From positions 1 to 44,022 of the forward strand of contig JBMFVX010000003.1 in the NCBI GenBank assembly GCA_049965775.1: a stretch of 44,022 bases of DNA, written 5' to 3'. This document shows positions 7,024 to 14,766 of the stretch, piece by piece. The notes beneath the pieces are model-generated. The model saw only the letters and a list, made by a program, of their open reading frames with translations, did not search any database and was not told the origin of the DNA. A program made the translations under genes and the position numbers. Each line of letters begins with the position of its first letter. The stretch's first letter is position 1. This DNA comes from JABEVB01 sp049965775 (GTDB lineage Bacteria > Planctomycetota > Phycisphaerae > WQYP01).

Positions 7024-7051
7024 TTGACAAAAAAAATTGCGCGCCTATAAT
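7024..7051 (+). promoter_or_regulatory. Sigma-70 promoter of the cobalamin-riboswitch operon
   Basis: Perfect consensus boxes, TTGACA (7024-7029) and TATAAT (7046-7051), are separated by 16 bp. Transcription would start at about 7057-7059, exactly where the aptamer's first helix begins. This is the clearest promoter in the window and implies strong expression that is then gated by the riboswitch. Confidence 0.88.
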
Positions 7052-7058
7052 GTTTTGT

Positions 7059-7284
7059 AACAGGTGTTCGTCGTGTGTTTGCCGACGGATGAAAAGGGAA
7101 GGCGGTTGAAACCCGCCGCGGACGCGCCGCTGTAAAGGGCAGCACAGGCGTTCGATCACTGAAGTGCGTTTCTCCAGCGCAGGCTGGATGGTAAAAGCCG
7201 GCGATTTCAGCCATGAAATTGCGAAACGTGCCCCGGGAAGATCGTTCGCCGTTCTCCAGCCCTGAGCCAGAAGACCTGCCTGTT
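7059..7284 (+). promoter_or_regulatory. Cobalamin (adenosylcobalamin-type) riboswitch
   Basis: The conserved pieces of the B12 aptamer are present in order. The closing helix is AACAGGT (7059-7065) with GCCTGTT (7278-7284). The GATGAAAAGGGAAG core strand starts at 7088, followed by a GCGGACGCGCCGCTGT block (7118-7133) and GGGAAG (7235-7240). The 3' B12 box, GAGCCAGAAGACCTGCCTG, is at 7264-7282. Length and spacing fit the class. The 180 nt between aptamer and coding region may hold the expression platform: an imperfect stem pairs about 7384-7394 with about 7428-7441, just before the AGGAAAGG ribosome-binding site. It should repress the two downstream genes when B12 is abundant. Confidence 0.9.
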
Positions 7285-7464
7285 GATGGCCACAAAGTCC
7301 TCGCGAATACGGGACACAAGGCCGAGTAAGTAATTGGTGTTTGGCATCGTAGATGCGAATGTGTTGCCGCGCGTGCGGTGACTTGGCGAAGGCATAACGG
7401 CTTTGTTGGCTGTGCGCGTGGCTTGGCCTTTTTCGCTGGTGCCAGGAAAGGAAAGGTCGCGGGT

Positions 7465-8427
7465 ATGAAACCACTTTTTTGCATGGCGGGTGCGTTGGCA
7501 TTGACCGGGAGTTTGGTTGTTGGCGGGGCGGCGGCTGCGGGTGCGATCGCAGCGGATGTTGGCGCGAGCGTGCTCGGGTTTAGCGCAGGGGCTACTAGTA
7601 CGCTCGTTACTCCGTCGGCAGACGCCAGCGGAGCTTTGGGGCCGCTGGCCACCAGCGGGGGCTATGGCTACAACCCCTTTGCGTCGCAGTATAACAGCGG
7701 GTCGTTGGCTATTGTGGGTGCCGGCGGCTATGTAGATATTGAGTTGCAGAATCCGGTTGCCGGGAACGGTTACATCGGCATTTTTACCAATGCGGCCTTT
7801 GATGCGGTAAATCTAGCAAGCACTGGGGCGCAGCCACTCACGGGCGGCTATGCCGCGGGCGTCTCTCCGGCTGTTGGAGAATATTCTACGCTGTCGCAGG
7901 CTGTTATTAAGGTAGGCTATGTTCCCAACGGCAGCACCAGCGTGCCAACGTCGCTTTCGGCCTTGGCTGGTGGCAACACAGTGGCGCTGGATGTGCCTAG
8001 CAATTATTACAATGACACCAAGGTAATCGTGGCGAGTGGCAGCTACGGAGGCTATGTAAGTGTCGGCAATGGCTCGCAGATTGCCAGCCAGGCCATACCG
8101 TACTATGCAGCTCCAACTGCAGTCGAGACGGCTGCAGGCGAGTACGATTCGCTTGCTCCGCTGGCTAATCAAACGTTGGCGGGCATAGAGAGCGCGTTTG
8201 GCGGCGGTGCGGGTGGAACGTGGCTGCCGATTGGCTTGTCAGCTTCGCAGCAAATTAATTTTATTCAATTAAGCGTGCCCACCGGCGATGCGTTAATTCT
8301 TGATTCGGTCGCGGCTGCCCCCGCGCCCGAACCGGCATCTCTGTTGCTTTTGGCTATCCCCATGATGGCGCTACCCTTGCTGCGGCGGCGCATGGATAAG
8401 GCTTCGCGAACAGAAAGGACCTGCTGA
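7465..8427 (+). CDS. PEP-CTERM-anchored exported protein under B12 control
   Basis: The 320-residue protein has an N-terminal signal peptide (MKPLFCMAGALALTGSLVVGG, cleavage around the Ala-rich 24-30 stretch). A Gly/Ala/Ser/Tyr-rich middle is predicted to be beta-rich, with no enzyme motif. The classic C-terminal sorting tripartite follows: P288-E289-P290, a hydrophobic helix, then an RRR cluster. Such proteins are processed by an exosortase and end up on the cell surface or in extracellular matrix. The start at 7465 is chosen for the signal peptide and the upstream AGGAAAGG; the frame is open to 7378. It is the first gene after a cobalamin riboswitch and 2 bp before a pseudopilin gene. I do not recognise the central domain. 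A role in capturing corrinoids at the surface is a hypothesis from regulation alone. Confidence 0.85.
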   Translation: MKPLFCMAGALALTGSLVVGGAAAAGAIAADVGASVLGFSAGATSTLVTPSADASGALGPLATSGGYGYNPFASQYNSGSLAIVGAGGYVDIELQNPVAGNGYIGIFTNAAFDAVNLASTGAQPLTGGYAAGVSPAVGEYSTLSQAVIKVGYVPNGSTSVPTSLSALAGGNTVALDVPSNYYNDTKVIVASGSYGGYVSVGNGSQIASQAIPYYAAPTAVETAAGEYDSLAPLANQTLAGIESAFGGGAGGTWLPIGLSASQQINFIQLSVPTGDALILDSVAAAPAPEPASLLLLAIPMMALPLLRRRMDKASRTERTC

Positions 8428-8429
8428 CC

Positions 8430-9170
8430 ATGGTACGCAAAGGCTTCACTCTTACCGAATTGCTGGTGGTGTTAGCAGTAATGGCAATTTTGATTGCGCT
8501 GCTGCTGCCGGCGCTGGCGGCCGCCGAGGCCGATGCCCAGTGTGCCGTATGCTTAAGCAACCTGCGGCAACTGGGCATAGCGGCCCAGACCTATACGGTG
8601 AGTTGCGAAGGGTTTTATCCGCTGGCGTATGAGGGCGGGGGTAATCCGTCGTGGGCACTTGATACAGCGGTCAATCCGCAAACGGGGCAGCGAACGTATG
8701 AACCGGGCATCATGTGGCTGGGCGCAGCGAACATTAACGTCATGGTGTGTCCGGCGGTGCAGCAGAACCCGGCGATCGGGCAAATGGTGTATGGCTATAA
8801 TTACAACACCAGCTACATCGGCCATGGCGATCTTGAGGTTAATCCAATGCCGGCACGCGTTACCGATGTGCGTTCGCCCAGTACTTGTGCGCTGTTTGGC
8901 GATGGGGGCTATTGGGGCGGCATCAATTACTTTATGCGCGCACCTGACCGGCTAAGTCCGGTGCCGCCCAATGCTGATGCCGTGCAGCCCAACGAGCGGG
9001 CCGCCGGCACACAGGCGTTTCGTCATATCAACGCCACGAATGTGGCCTACTGCGATGGCCATGCGGGCACCCAGCACGATCGCTACACCCTCACCGAGCC
9101 AACGCCGGCGGTGGTTGGCACGGGCACAGGGTTTTTGTCGGCGGATAATTCGGCGTATCAAACGTATTAA
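8430..9170 (+). CDS. H-X9-DG (DUF1559-type) pseudopilin-like protein
   Basis: The 246-residue protein begins with a type IV prepilin leader. After MVRK the peptidase site precedes FTLTELLVVLAVMAILIALLLP, with the conserved Glu at +5. The globular domain ends with H199 followed by nine residues and D209-G210 (RHINATNVAYCDGHA), the H-X9-DG signature abundant in planctomycetes and Verrucomicrobia. Cys residues at about 38 and 41 (CAVC) and later could form disulfides. The gene starts 2 bp after the PEP-CTERM stop, with AAAGGA about 11 nt upstream, and so is almost certainly co-transcribed and governed by the cobalamin riboswitch. Family members are exported, pilus-like or surface proteins of largely unknown function. 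Confidence 0.9.
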   Translation: MVRKGFTLTELLVVLAVMAILIALLLPALAAAEADAQCAVCLSNLRQLGIAAQTYTVSCEGFYPLAYEGGGNPSWALDTAVNPQTGQRTYEPGIMWLGAANINVMVCPAVQQNPAIGQMVYGYNYNTSYIGHGDLEVNPMPARVTDVRSPSTCALFGDGGYWGGINYFMRAPDRLSPVPPNADAVQPNERAAGTQAFRHINATNVAYCDGHAGTQHDRYTLTEPTPAVVGTGTGFLSADNSAYQTY

Positions 9171-9308
9171 TCGGGCGCAACTCGCAGGTGGCCGTGCGGC
9201 ATACCCGCGAGCAAACGAGATTGGCGTCGTAAGAAGATTGATCAGGCGATTGTGAGGTACGCCTACCCTGTATTTTACCGTTACGCAGGCGAGCGGCTGC
9301 TGAATCGT

Positions 9309-10748
9309 TTAAGGCTGGTCGAAAAATGCGAGTATTGGTTTGCTCTCGATGTGGCGTTTAAGTACCAGCGCCAGTTCTAAGGCGTGGTAGTCACCCCACA
9401 TGCTGCTTTCACCGCAGGGAATTTTGCGGCCCGGCGGTATGTAATCCCATCCGTTGGGGCGGTGGTATACGCTGTGCAGAATCAAGCCTTGATGGTCGCT
9501 CTGAAGACTTAAATACGGCTCTTGAAAAAGCGTATGGGCAATGCAAAGCGCTGCGTGGTGGTAGCGCCTTGCGGCTGCCGCGTCGGTACCTGCCAGCACG
9601 CGTCCTAACCGAAAGAATCCCTGGCCGGCAATGGCGGCAGCGCTGGAATCAATAGGTTCGTGATCGTTATGCGGGTCGCTCATGGCGCCGTGGTAGCGAA
9701 CGGGCCGCGGCAAATCGGGGGCGCCGGCATCCCAGTACACCATGCCATCATCAAAGCTGTGTTCAATATACCAATCGGCGGTAGAGCGTGCGGCATTAAG
9801 GTAGATCGCTTCCACATTCGTCTGTACTGCATCAGGTGTGGCGGCAGGATCAATATCCGCCCCGAGAGTGGTCCAGTCTTTTGCGGCAAGGGTGTGCAGA
9901 AATTCTAGCTGCTCGGCAAAGCCCAGCAAAATCCAGGCGAGGCCGCGGGTCCACGTGCTGAAGGGCGAATAGCCCTGTTGGCTGCTCGGGCAACGGTAGC
10001 GGCCGTCGTTGGTATTGAAGATGGACTCGTGTACGACGCGGCCGGACTCAAAATCGTAAATGTCGCGGCCCTGGCCATAGTAGACATTGTACTTGGCGGT
10101 GGCCATGGCATGGCGCACCGCCCGGCCCAGCAGGTTAATGCCGACATCGTTTTCGCCCGCCAACGAATGCCCAAGCTGCCAGGCTACCACCAGTGAACGC
10201 AGCGAGCGGATGGTATCACTGAAAAGTGAATGCGGGCCATTAAAGGAATAGATATATCCACCATCAAATAGGGTCGGCTTTTCGGCGGGGTTGGCGGGAA
10301 TGGCGGTCCAGCGATGGGCCTGCACGGCGCCGCTGGCTTTTAGTGCAAGCTCCAGCATATTGAGCGCGGCTGCGTCGTGGGGAATGCGGCCTTCGCGCAT
10401 CAGCCTGCGCCAGTTGCCATAGGTTGAAATATTATTAAAGCCGTGGTCATGCACACCCGTGTGTGACACATGCGTCGGCATAACCGCCATGATAGACTTG
10501 CACGCCGCCGCCAGAATCGCCTGATCGCCGGTCGCGTCGAACACCAGCAGCGGCATGCCAAGTTGAAAGCCGTGGGTCCACTGCGTCCAGTTGCGCGCTT
10601 TATAGCGGCCTTTGGCCGTGTACACGGGGGCGCCGTCGGCATGGTTCCACGAGGCCGCCAGAGATCGTACCTTGTCGGCGGCGAGCGAAAACACCCTGTC
10701 AAGCAGGGCCGCGGAAAGGCCATTGCCGGCATGTTCGAGGTTCTGCAT
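9309..10748 (-). CDS. Glycoside hydrolase family 88, unsaturated glucuronyl/rhamnogalacturonyl hydrolase
   Basis: The 479-residue (alpha/alpha)6-barrel enzyme is predicted to remove the 4,5-unsaturated uronic acid that polysaccharide lyases leave on oligosaccharide ends. GH88 landmarks are VHDHGF (about 99-104), QQGYSPFSTWTRGLAW (about 257-272), DDGMVYWD with a following Asp-rich stretch, DSSAAAIAG, and GLILHS...ESSMWGDYHALE near the C-terminus. No signal peptide is visible, so it would act on imported oligosaccharides in the cytoplasm. The start ATG lies 11 bp after the pdhB stop, so it is the third gene of the pdhA-pdhB transcript. That pairing is unusual, since no lyase or sugar transporter is nearby. 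The exact substrate (alginate, pectin or glycosaminoglycan) is not decidable. Confidence 0.85.
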   Translation of the reverse strand: MQNLEHAGNGLSAALLDRVFSLAADKVRSLAASWNHADGAPVYTAKGRYKARNWTQWTHGFQLGMPLLVFDATGDQAILAAACKSIMAVMPTHVSHTGVHDHGFNNISTYGNWRRLMREGRIPHDAAALNMLELALKASGAVQAHRWTAIPANPAEKPTLFDGGYIYSFNGPHSLFSDTIRSLRSLVVAWQLGHSLAGENDVGINLLGRAVRHAMATAKYNVYYGQGRDIYDFESGRVVHESIFNTNDGRYRCPSSQQGYSPFSTWTRGLAWILLGFAEQLEFLHTLAAKDWTTLGADIDPAATPDAVQTNVEAIYLNAARSTADWYIEHSFDDGMVYWDAGAPDLPRPVRYHGAMSDPHNDHEPIDSSAAAIAGQGFFRLGRVLAGTDAAAARRYHHAALCIAHTLFQEPYLSLQSDHQGLILHSVYHRPNGWDYIPPGRKIPCGESSMWGDYHALELALVLKRHIESKPILAFFDQP

Positions 10749-10759
10749 AAAAACAGTGA

Positions 10760-11746
10760 TTAACCTTGAAAATAGGTGGCTTTTTTGATGGCATCGGCCA
10801 CACGGTTCACGCCGGGCACCACATGGTTAAGCAGCGGCTTGCTGTAAGGCATGGGCACATCGAGCGAGGCCACGCGCACCACATGGTTGTCGAGATCGTC
10901 AAAGCAGGTTTCCTGCACCAGTGCGGCGAGTTCAGCGCCCATACCACAGGTGGGGTAACCTTCTTCAACGGTTACGCAATAGCCGGTTTTACGAACCGAT
11001 TCAGCAATGGTTTGCAAATCGAGCGGTCTCAATGATCGCGGGTCTACCACTTCAACATCCATGCCGTGCTCTTTGGCAAGCATATCTGCGGCGGCCAGAG
11101 CGGTCAGGCAGCCGTGCCCCCAGGCAATGACAGTGCAGTCTTTGCCGGGGCGTTTAATATCGGCTTTGCCGAAGGGGATGGTGTAATCGTCATCGGGCAC
11201 TTCGCCGCGGTTGCCATACATGGCTTCATTTTCAAGAAATATGACGGGGTCATCATCGCGAATGGCTGTTTTGAGCAGCCCCTTGGCGTCGTAAGGCGTG
11301 GTTGGAATAACAACCTTAAGACCGGGCACATGGGCATAGAGAGCGTCTACCGTCCACGAGTGTGTGGCGGCAAGCTGCTGCCCCGGGCCGGAAATGCCGC
11401 GAAACACGATGGGCACCTTGAACTGACCGCCCGACATATACCGCATTTTAGGAGCGTTGTTGACAACCTGGTCAAAGGCAACGAGCGAAAAGGAAAACGT
11501 CATAAACTCTATGATCGGCCGCATGCCGACCATGGCCGCGCCGATACCCAAACCGGCAAAGCCCGCCTCTGAAATGGGCGCATCCACGACGCGTTGCGGG
11601 CCGAATTTAGCCAGCATGCCCTGGGTAACTTTGTAGGCGCCATCGTATTCGGCGACTTCTTCGCCAATGATAAAAACATCGGGATCGCGCTGCATTTCTT
11701 CGCACATGGCATGGTTGAGCGCTTCTCTAAACTGAATGACGGACAT
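10760..11746 (-). CDS. pdhB: Pyruvate dehydrogenase E1 component, beta subunit
   Basis: This is the beta subunit of the heterotetrameric (alpha2beta2) E1 of a 2-oxo acid dehydrogenase complex, 328 residues, a normal length. Characteristic segments are the N-terminal REALNHAMCEEMQRD, GEEVAEYDGAYKVTQGM, ISEAGFAGLGIGAAMVGMRPI, the HSWT motif and the C-terminal transketolase-C region with VEVVDPRSLRPLD and VVEEGYPTCG-like text. The ATG is preceded by TGAGGA on the minus strand. It follows pdhA by 75 bp and precedes the GH88 gene by 11 bp. The strong match to bacterial PDH beta makes pyruvate the likely substrate, although a branched-chain or acetoin variant cannot be excluded without E2. No E2 or E3 genes are in the window. 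Confidence 0.93.
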   Translation of the reverse strand: MSVIQFREALNHAMCEEMQRDPDVFIIGEEVAEYDGAYKVTQGMLAKFGPQRVVDAPISEAGFAGLGIGAAMVGMRPIIEFMTFSFSLVAFDQVVNNAPKMRYMSGGQFKVPIVFRGISGPGQQLAATHSWTVDALYAHVPGLKVVIPTTPYDAKGLLKTAIRDDDPVIFLENEAMYGNRGEVPDDDYTIPFGKADIKRPGKDCTVIAWGHGCLTALAAADMLAKEHGMDVEVVDPRSLRPLDLQTIAESVRKTGYCVTVEEGYPTCGMGAELAALVQETCFDDLDNHVVRVASLDVPMPYSKPLLNHVVPGVNRVADAIKKATYFQG

Positions 11747-11821
11747 AATGATTTTTTCCTCACATTGTGGGGCTTTAACGCCCGCATCGTGGTGTTAATA
11801 ATTGCGGCAACTGCTGCACTC

Positions 11822-12838
11822 TCAGGTTTGGTAGGGGCCAAACGGGTTGCTGTAAATGTCTTTCCAAACGTCGTCGGGCTGGGGGAACGGGTCGCTGTCG
11901 GCCTGCTGATGGGCGGCCTCAACATGGTTGTGAATTTCCTGGTTGATGGCTTCGATTTTTTTGTCGTCAAGAATACCTTTATCGCGGAGTACTTTTTCGA
12001 GTCGGCCGATGGGGTCGTGGGCCTGAAATTTCTCAACCTCTTCCTTGGCGCGATACTTCTGGGGGTCTGACATGCTGTGGCCGCGGTAGCGATAGGTCTG
12101 CACGTTCAGAAATATTGAGCCGTTGCCCTGACGGCAGTATTCCGCGGCGTCGAGGGTCATGCGGTACATGGCGAGGCAGTCCATGCCGTCAACGTCCTTG
12201 CCCGGAATGCCATAAGCGTCGCCGGTGCGCAGCTTCAGGTCGGTAATGGCCGAGGCCCGGTGTAGATGGGTGCCCATGCCGTACTTGTTGTTTTCTACCA
12301 GAAAGATGATGGGGAGTTTGAAGAGGCCTGCGAGATTAAACGCTTCGTGCAAGGAACCCTGGTTCATCGCGCCGTCGCCGAAGTAGCACAGCACGACGCG
12401 ATCTTCCTTGCGGTATTTAATGGACCAGCCGAGGCCCACCGCCAGCGGAATGTGGCCGGCAACAATGGCGTGCCCGCCGAAAAAATTGCGTTTATGGTCG
12501 AAAAAGTGCATCGAGCCACCCTTGCCATGAGAGCAGCCGGTGGCCTTGCCGTAAAGCTCGGCAAAGAGCGGATGAATATCGCAGCCACGGGCGATGGCGT
12601 GGCCATGGTCGCGGTACGCGGTAATAACATAGTCGTTGGGGCGCACCGCGCCGATGCTGCCGACGGCAACCGCTTCCTGACCGTTATAAAGATGGCAGAA
12701 GCCGCCGATTTTTTGCTGTTGGTAAGATTGAGCGCAGCGTGTTTCAAACTGGCGAATCAGGGACATCTGCTTATACCACTCGAGAATTTGAGCGGTGGAG
12801 GGTTCGGTTTTTTGATTCTGCTCGACCAATGTAATCAC
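11822..12838 (-). CDS. pdhA: Pyruvate dehydrogenase E1 component, alpha subunit
   Basis: This thiamine-diphosphate-binding subunit of E1 decarboxylates pyruvate and acetylates the E2 lipoyl groups. The 338-residue protein shows the ThDP motif GDGAMNQ (154-160) through NN (183-184), MHFFDHKRNFFGGHAIVAGHIP and the YRYRGHSMSDPQKYR phosphorylation-loop region. I chose the GTG at 12838 because AGAGGAAG lies just upstream. The frame continues to 12910 but those codons are unlike the family. It is first in a pdhA-pdhB-GH88 operon and divergent from marR across a 426-bp spacer. Separate alpha and beta genes indicate the alpha2beta2 type rather than the fused AceE type. Confidence 0.93.
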   Translation of the reverse strand: MITLVEQNQKTEPSTAQILEWYKQMSLIRQFETRCAQSYQQQKIGGFCHLYNGQEAVAVGSIGAVRPNDYVITAYRDHGHAIARGCDIHPLFAELYGKATGCSHGKGGSMHFFDHKRNFFGGHAIVAGHIPLAVGLGWSIKYRKEDRVVLCYFGDGAMNQGSLHEAFNLAGLFKLPIIFLVENNKYGMGTHLHRASAITDLKLRTGDAYGIPGKDVDGMDCLAMYRMTLDAAEYCRQGNGSIFLNVQTYRYRGHSMSDPQKYRAKEEVEKFQAHDPIGRLEKVLRDKGILDDKKIEAINQEIHNHVEAAHQQADSDPFPQPDDVWKDIYSNPFGPYQT

Positions 12839-13264
12839 GCAGTCTTCCTCTGGAAAAAACAACCAATGTGCCGCACCACCAAGGTTCGGCGAGCCTTGCA
12901 CGTTCCGCAAAGTATATCGGCCGTCGGGGCTAGCCCGCAGCTGGTTTTGCGTCCATCCGTGGATGCCGATGGTACCACCCCTGAATCCGCGGCGGGGCGT
13001 AAGGCCACCTTACGCGTCACGCCTAAAGTTTATACTATTTTTGGCGGCAATGCTATCGCAAAGCGGGGGTTTGCGCGCGGGGTTTTTCGAGCAATGGCAC
13101 CGAAGTGGCCTCGGAGGTTAATGTGCGGCCGGTGCTTGCCAATGGAGGTTGGCTCGGTCGGGTTTCGCTTGGGCTGCCATTGCGTGGCTGACATAAATAG
13201 TATAGCATTAAACCAAGAGAGAGATGGGAACGCATTGGGGCGTTGGTTGGGTGTGGAGTTGACG
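12839..13264. other. Divergent pdhA/marR intergenic region with a 10-bp inverted repeat
   Basis: No gene is visible in this 426-bp spacer. It contains TATACTATTT at 13031-13040 and its exact reverse complement, AAATAGTATA, at 13195-13204. Each includes a TATACT that could serve as a -10 box, pointing rightward and leftward respectively, so the two transcripts may overlap. No good -35 hexamers are seen. Confidence 0.4.
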
Positions 13265-13768
13265 ATGAATCGCGGTGAAAAACATACAAGCAGCAAACTC
13301 GCAAACCGTTTGACGGTGATGTATCCGCCGGAGGAACTGCCGCGGCAGCTTTGGCTGCAGATGATGCGCACGTTTTCGCGCATGCACCGTCGAATTGAAA
13401 TTGCTCTGGACCTTCACGGTCTTACTTTGGCGCAATTTGATGTGCTCGTGGCTCTGCGCGGGGCCGAGGGGCTGCGCCAGCAAGATTTGGCCCGCCACCT
13501 GTTGGTAACAAAAGGCAATGTGTGCCTGGTGCTGGACCGCATGCAGGCCAATGGCTGGGTGGAGCGGCGGCCGGACCCGGACGATGGCCGGGCGCACCGG
13601 CTGTATTTGACGCCGCAGGGTAAGGCGCTGGTTACCCAGGCGATTCCGACGCAGCGGGCCTTGGTGCAGCAGGCAACGGAGCAATTTTTGCCGTCGGAGC
13701 AGCAATTGCTGCTGCGACTGTTGGAGCGATTTGAAGCCGGGCTTATCGGTGAAGAAGCAAGTGGTTAA
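13265..13768 (+). CDS. MarR-family transcriptional regulator
   Basis: The 167-residue winged-helix regulator includes LTLAQFDVLVALRGAEGLRQQDLARHLLVTKGNVCLVLDR..., that is, helices 2-4 with the recognition helix (about 72-92). The wing (ERRPDPDDGRAHRLYLTPQGK) contains the conserved DxRxxxLxLT pattern, here DDGRAHRLYLT. MarR dimers usually repress their own and neighbouring genes and release DNA on binding phenolic or oxidised ligands. The ATG at 13265 is preceded by GGAG; the frame is open much further upstream, but antisense to pdhA. wrbA follows 71 bp downstream, so a quinone- or oxidant-responsive pair is likely. It also diverges from pdhA. Confidence 0.9.
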   Translation: MNRGEKHTSSKLANRLTVMYPPEELPRQLWLQMMRTFSRMHRRIEIALDLHGLTLAQFDVLVALRGAEGLRQQDLARHLLVTKGNVCLVLDRMQANGWVERRPDPDDGRAHRLYLTPQGKALVTQAIPTQRALVQQATEQFLPSEQQLLLRLLERFEAGLIGEEASG

Positions 13769-13839
13769 GGCGTTTACCGGGCGTTGGCGCGTGGCCAATG
13801 CCGGCAGCGCTTTGTGTTATTTATAAGGAGTGCCAAACA

Positions 13840-14460
13840 ATGGCTACTAAAGTTCACGTCGTTTTTTACAGCATGTATGGGCATCTATACACAATGGCCG
13901 AGGCGGTTGCATCCGGGGCGCGGGAAGTGCCTAACACCCAGGTGCAGCTTTTTCAGGTGCCGGAGCTGATTCCTGCGGATGTATTGGAAAAACACGGAGC
14001 GGCTGCGGCCCGGGCGGCGTTTGCGCATGTGCCGGTGATTAAGCCCGAACAATTGGCGGAGGCGGACGCGATTATTTTTGGAACCCCGACGCGGTTTGGC
14101 AACATGGCCGCGCAGATGCGCAACTTTTTAGACCAGACCGGGCAACTGTGGTTTAAGGGCTCGCTGATTGGCAAGGTTGGCAGTGTATTTGCGAGCACGG
14201 CGAGCCAGCACGGTGGACAGGAAACGACCATCACGAGCTTTCATACGACGCTGCTGCACCATGGCATGATTATTGTTGGCGTGCCATACTCGCAGCAGGG
14301 CCTGCTGGCGATGAACGAAATCAGCGGCGGCTCGCCGTATGGCGCCACCACGCTGGCGGGCGGCGATGGCAAGCGCACGCCCAGCGCCAATGAATTGGCG
14401 ATTGCGAAATTCCAGGGCAAACATGTGGCCGAGATTGCGGCCAAACTGGCGGCAAAGTAA
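13840..14460 (+). CDS. wrbA: NAD(P)H:quinone oxidoreductase WrbA (flavodoxin-like)
   Basis: This FMN-binding flavoprotein of 206 residues reduces quinones by two electrons and thereby prevents redox cycling. The N-terminal VVFYSMYGHLYTMAEAVASGA is the phosphate-binding loop region. GTPTRFGNMAAQMRNFLDQTG (about 83-103), FASTASQHGGQETT and the C-terminal SGGSPYGATTLAGGDGKRTPS are hallmark WrbA sequences. The start at 13840 is supported by ATAAGGAG 6-9 nt upstream; earlier codons in frame have no family match. It lies 71 bp after marR, and a strong terminator follows, so marR-wrbA is a short unit probably controlled by MarR in response to quinone stress. Confidence 0.95.
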   Translation: MATKVHVVFYSMYGHLYTMAEAVASGAREVPNTQVQLFQVPELIPADVLEKHGAAAARAAFAHVPVIKPEQLAEADAIIFGTPTRFGNMAAQMRNFLDQTGQLWFKGSLIGKVGSVFASTASQHGGQETTITSFHTTLLHHGMIIVGVPYSQQGLLAMNEISGGSPYGATTLAGGDGKRTPSANELAIAKFQGKHVAEIAAKLAAK

Positions 14461-14496
14461 CGATCGAGCCTGTGAAAACGGGCTTGGGACAAATGA

Positions 14497-14545
14497 AAAA
14501 GCCCCGGCAATAAGTTGTTGTTACGCAACCGTTGCCGGGGCTTTT
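14497..14545. terminator. Intrinsic terminator after wrbA, probably bidirectional
   Basis: Arms AAAAGCCCCGGCAA and TTGCCGGGGCTTTT pair perfectly over 14 bp across a loop of about 20 nt. The T-run on the plus strand and the A-run on the other side let it serve both wrbA (rightward) and the leftward tRNA-Ala gene, which ends 5 bp beyond it. Confidence 0.9.
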
Positions 14546-14549
14546 GTCA

Positions 14550-14622
14550 TGGAGGCAAGGGGACTCGAACCCCTGACCTTCTCGATGCCATCGAGACGCT
14601 CTCCCAACTGAGCTATGCCCCC
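14550..14622 (-). tRNA. tRNA-Ala (anticodon GGC)
   Basis: The minus strand folds as a complete tRNA. The acceptor stem GGGGGCA pairs with TGCCTCC (one G-T pair), the D-arm has AGCTCAGTTGGGAGAGC, the anticodon arm is TCTCG-ATGGCAT-CGAGA with GGC, and the T-arm is CAGGGGTTCGAGTCCCCT. The discriminator is A, and CCA is not encoded. The anticodon reads GCC and GCT codons. Confidence 0.96.
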
Positions 14623-14637
14623 TGGGTCGAACGTAAA

Positions 14638-14666
14638 ATGCTATCCGAACGCGGGTGCGCGGTCAA
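14638..14666 (-). promoter_or_regulatory. Promoter of the tRNA-Ala gene
   Basis: On the minus strand TTGACC (14661-14666) and TAGCAT (14638-14643) are separated by exactly 17 bp. The -10 box ends 15 bp before the mature tRNA 5' end, leaving a short leader to be removed by RNase P. Confidence 0.7.
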
Positions 14667-14688
14667 GATTGCATAAAATACGGTGCCA

Positions 14689-14720
14689 ACAAAAAATAAG
14701 CGGCCGGTTAGAGGCCGGCC
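14689..14720 (-). terminator. GC-rich hairpin with U-run on the minus strand
   Basis: On the minus strand GGCCGG, a 7-nt loop and CCGGCC are followed by GCTTATTTTTT. This fits an intrinsic terminator that would shield the tRNA gene from antisense transcription out of guaA. On the plus strand the hairpin has no T-run. Confidence 0.4.
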
Positions 14721-14754
14721 CCTGCCGAACGTTTTATGTTTCCGGTTCATCCGT

Positions 14755-14760
14755 TAGAAT
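14755..14760 (+). promoter_or_regulatory. Possible -10 box immediately before guaA
   Basis: TAGAAT ends 6 bp before the guaA ATG, so a transcript from it would begin at or next to the start codon (leaderless). No Shine-Dalgarno sequence lies upstream of the ATG, which agrees. The -35 position reads TTTTAT and is weak. Confidence 0.4.
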
Positions 14761-14766
14761 CGGCGT

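Noticed and set aside
9171..9308. Hairpin (CTCGC/GCGAG) in the convergent gap after the pseudopilin gene as a terminator
   Set aside because: The stem is short, interrupted and not followed by a T-run.
12266..13264. Long open frame continuing upstream of marR (333 extra codons)
   Set aside because: It is antisense to pdhA, and the MarR homology and GGAG site place the start at 13265. The openness reflects the codon bias of pdhA.
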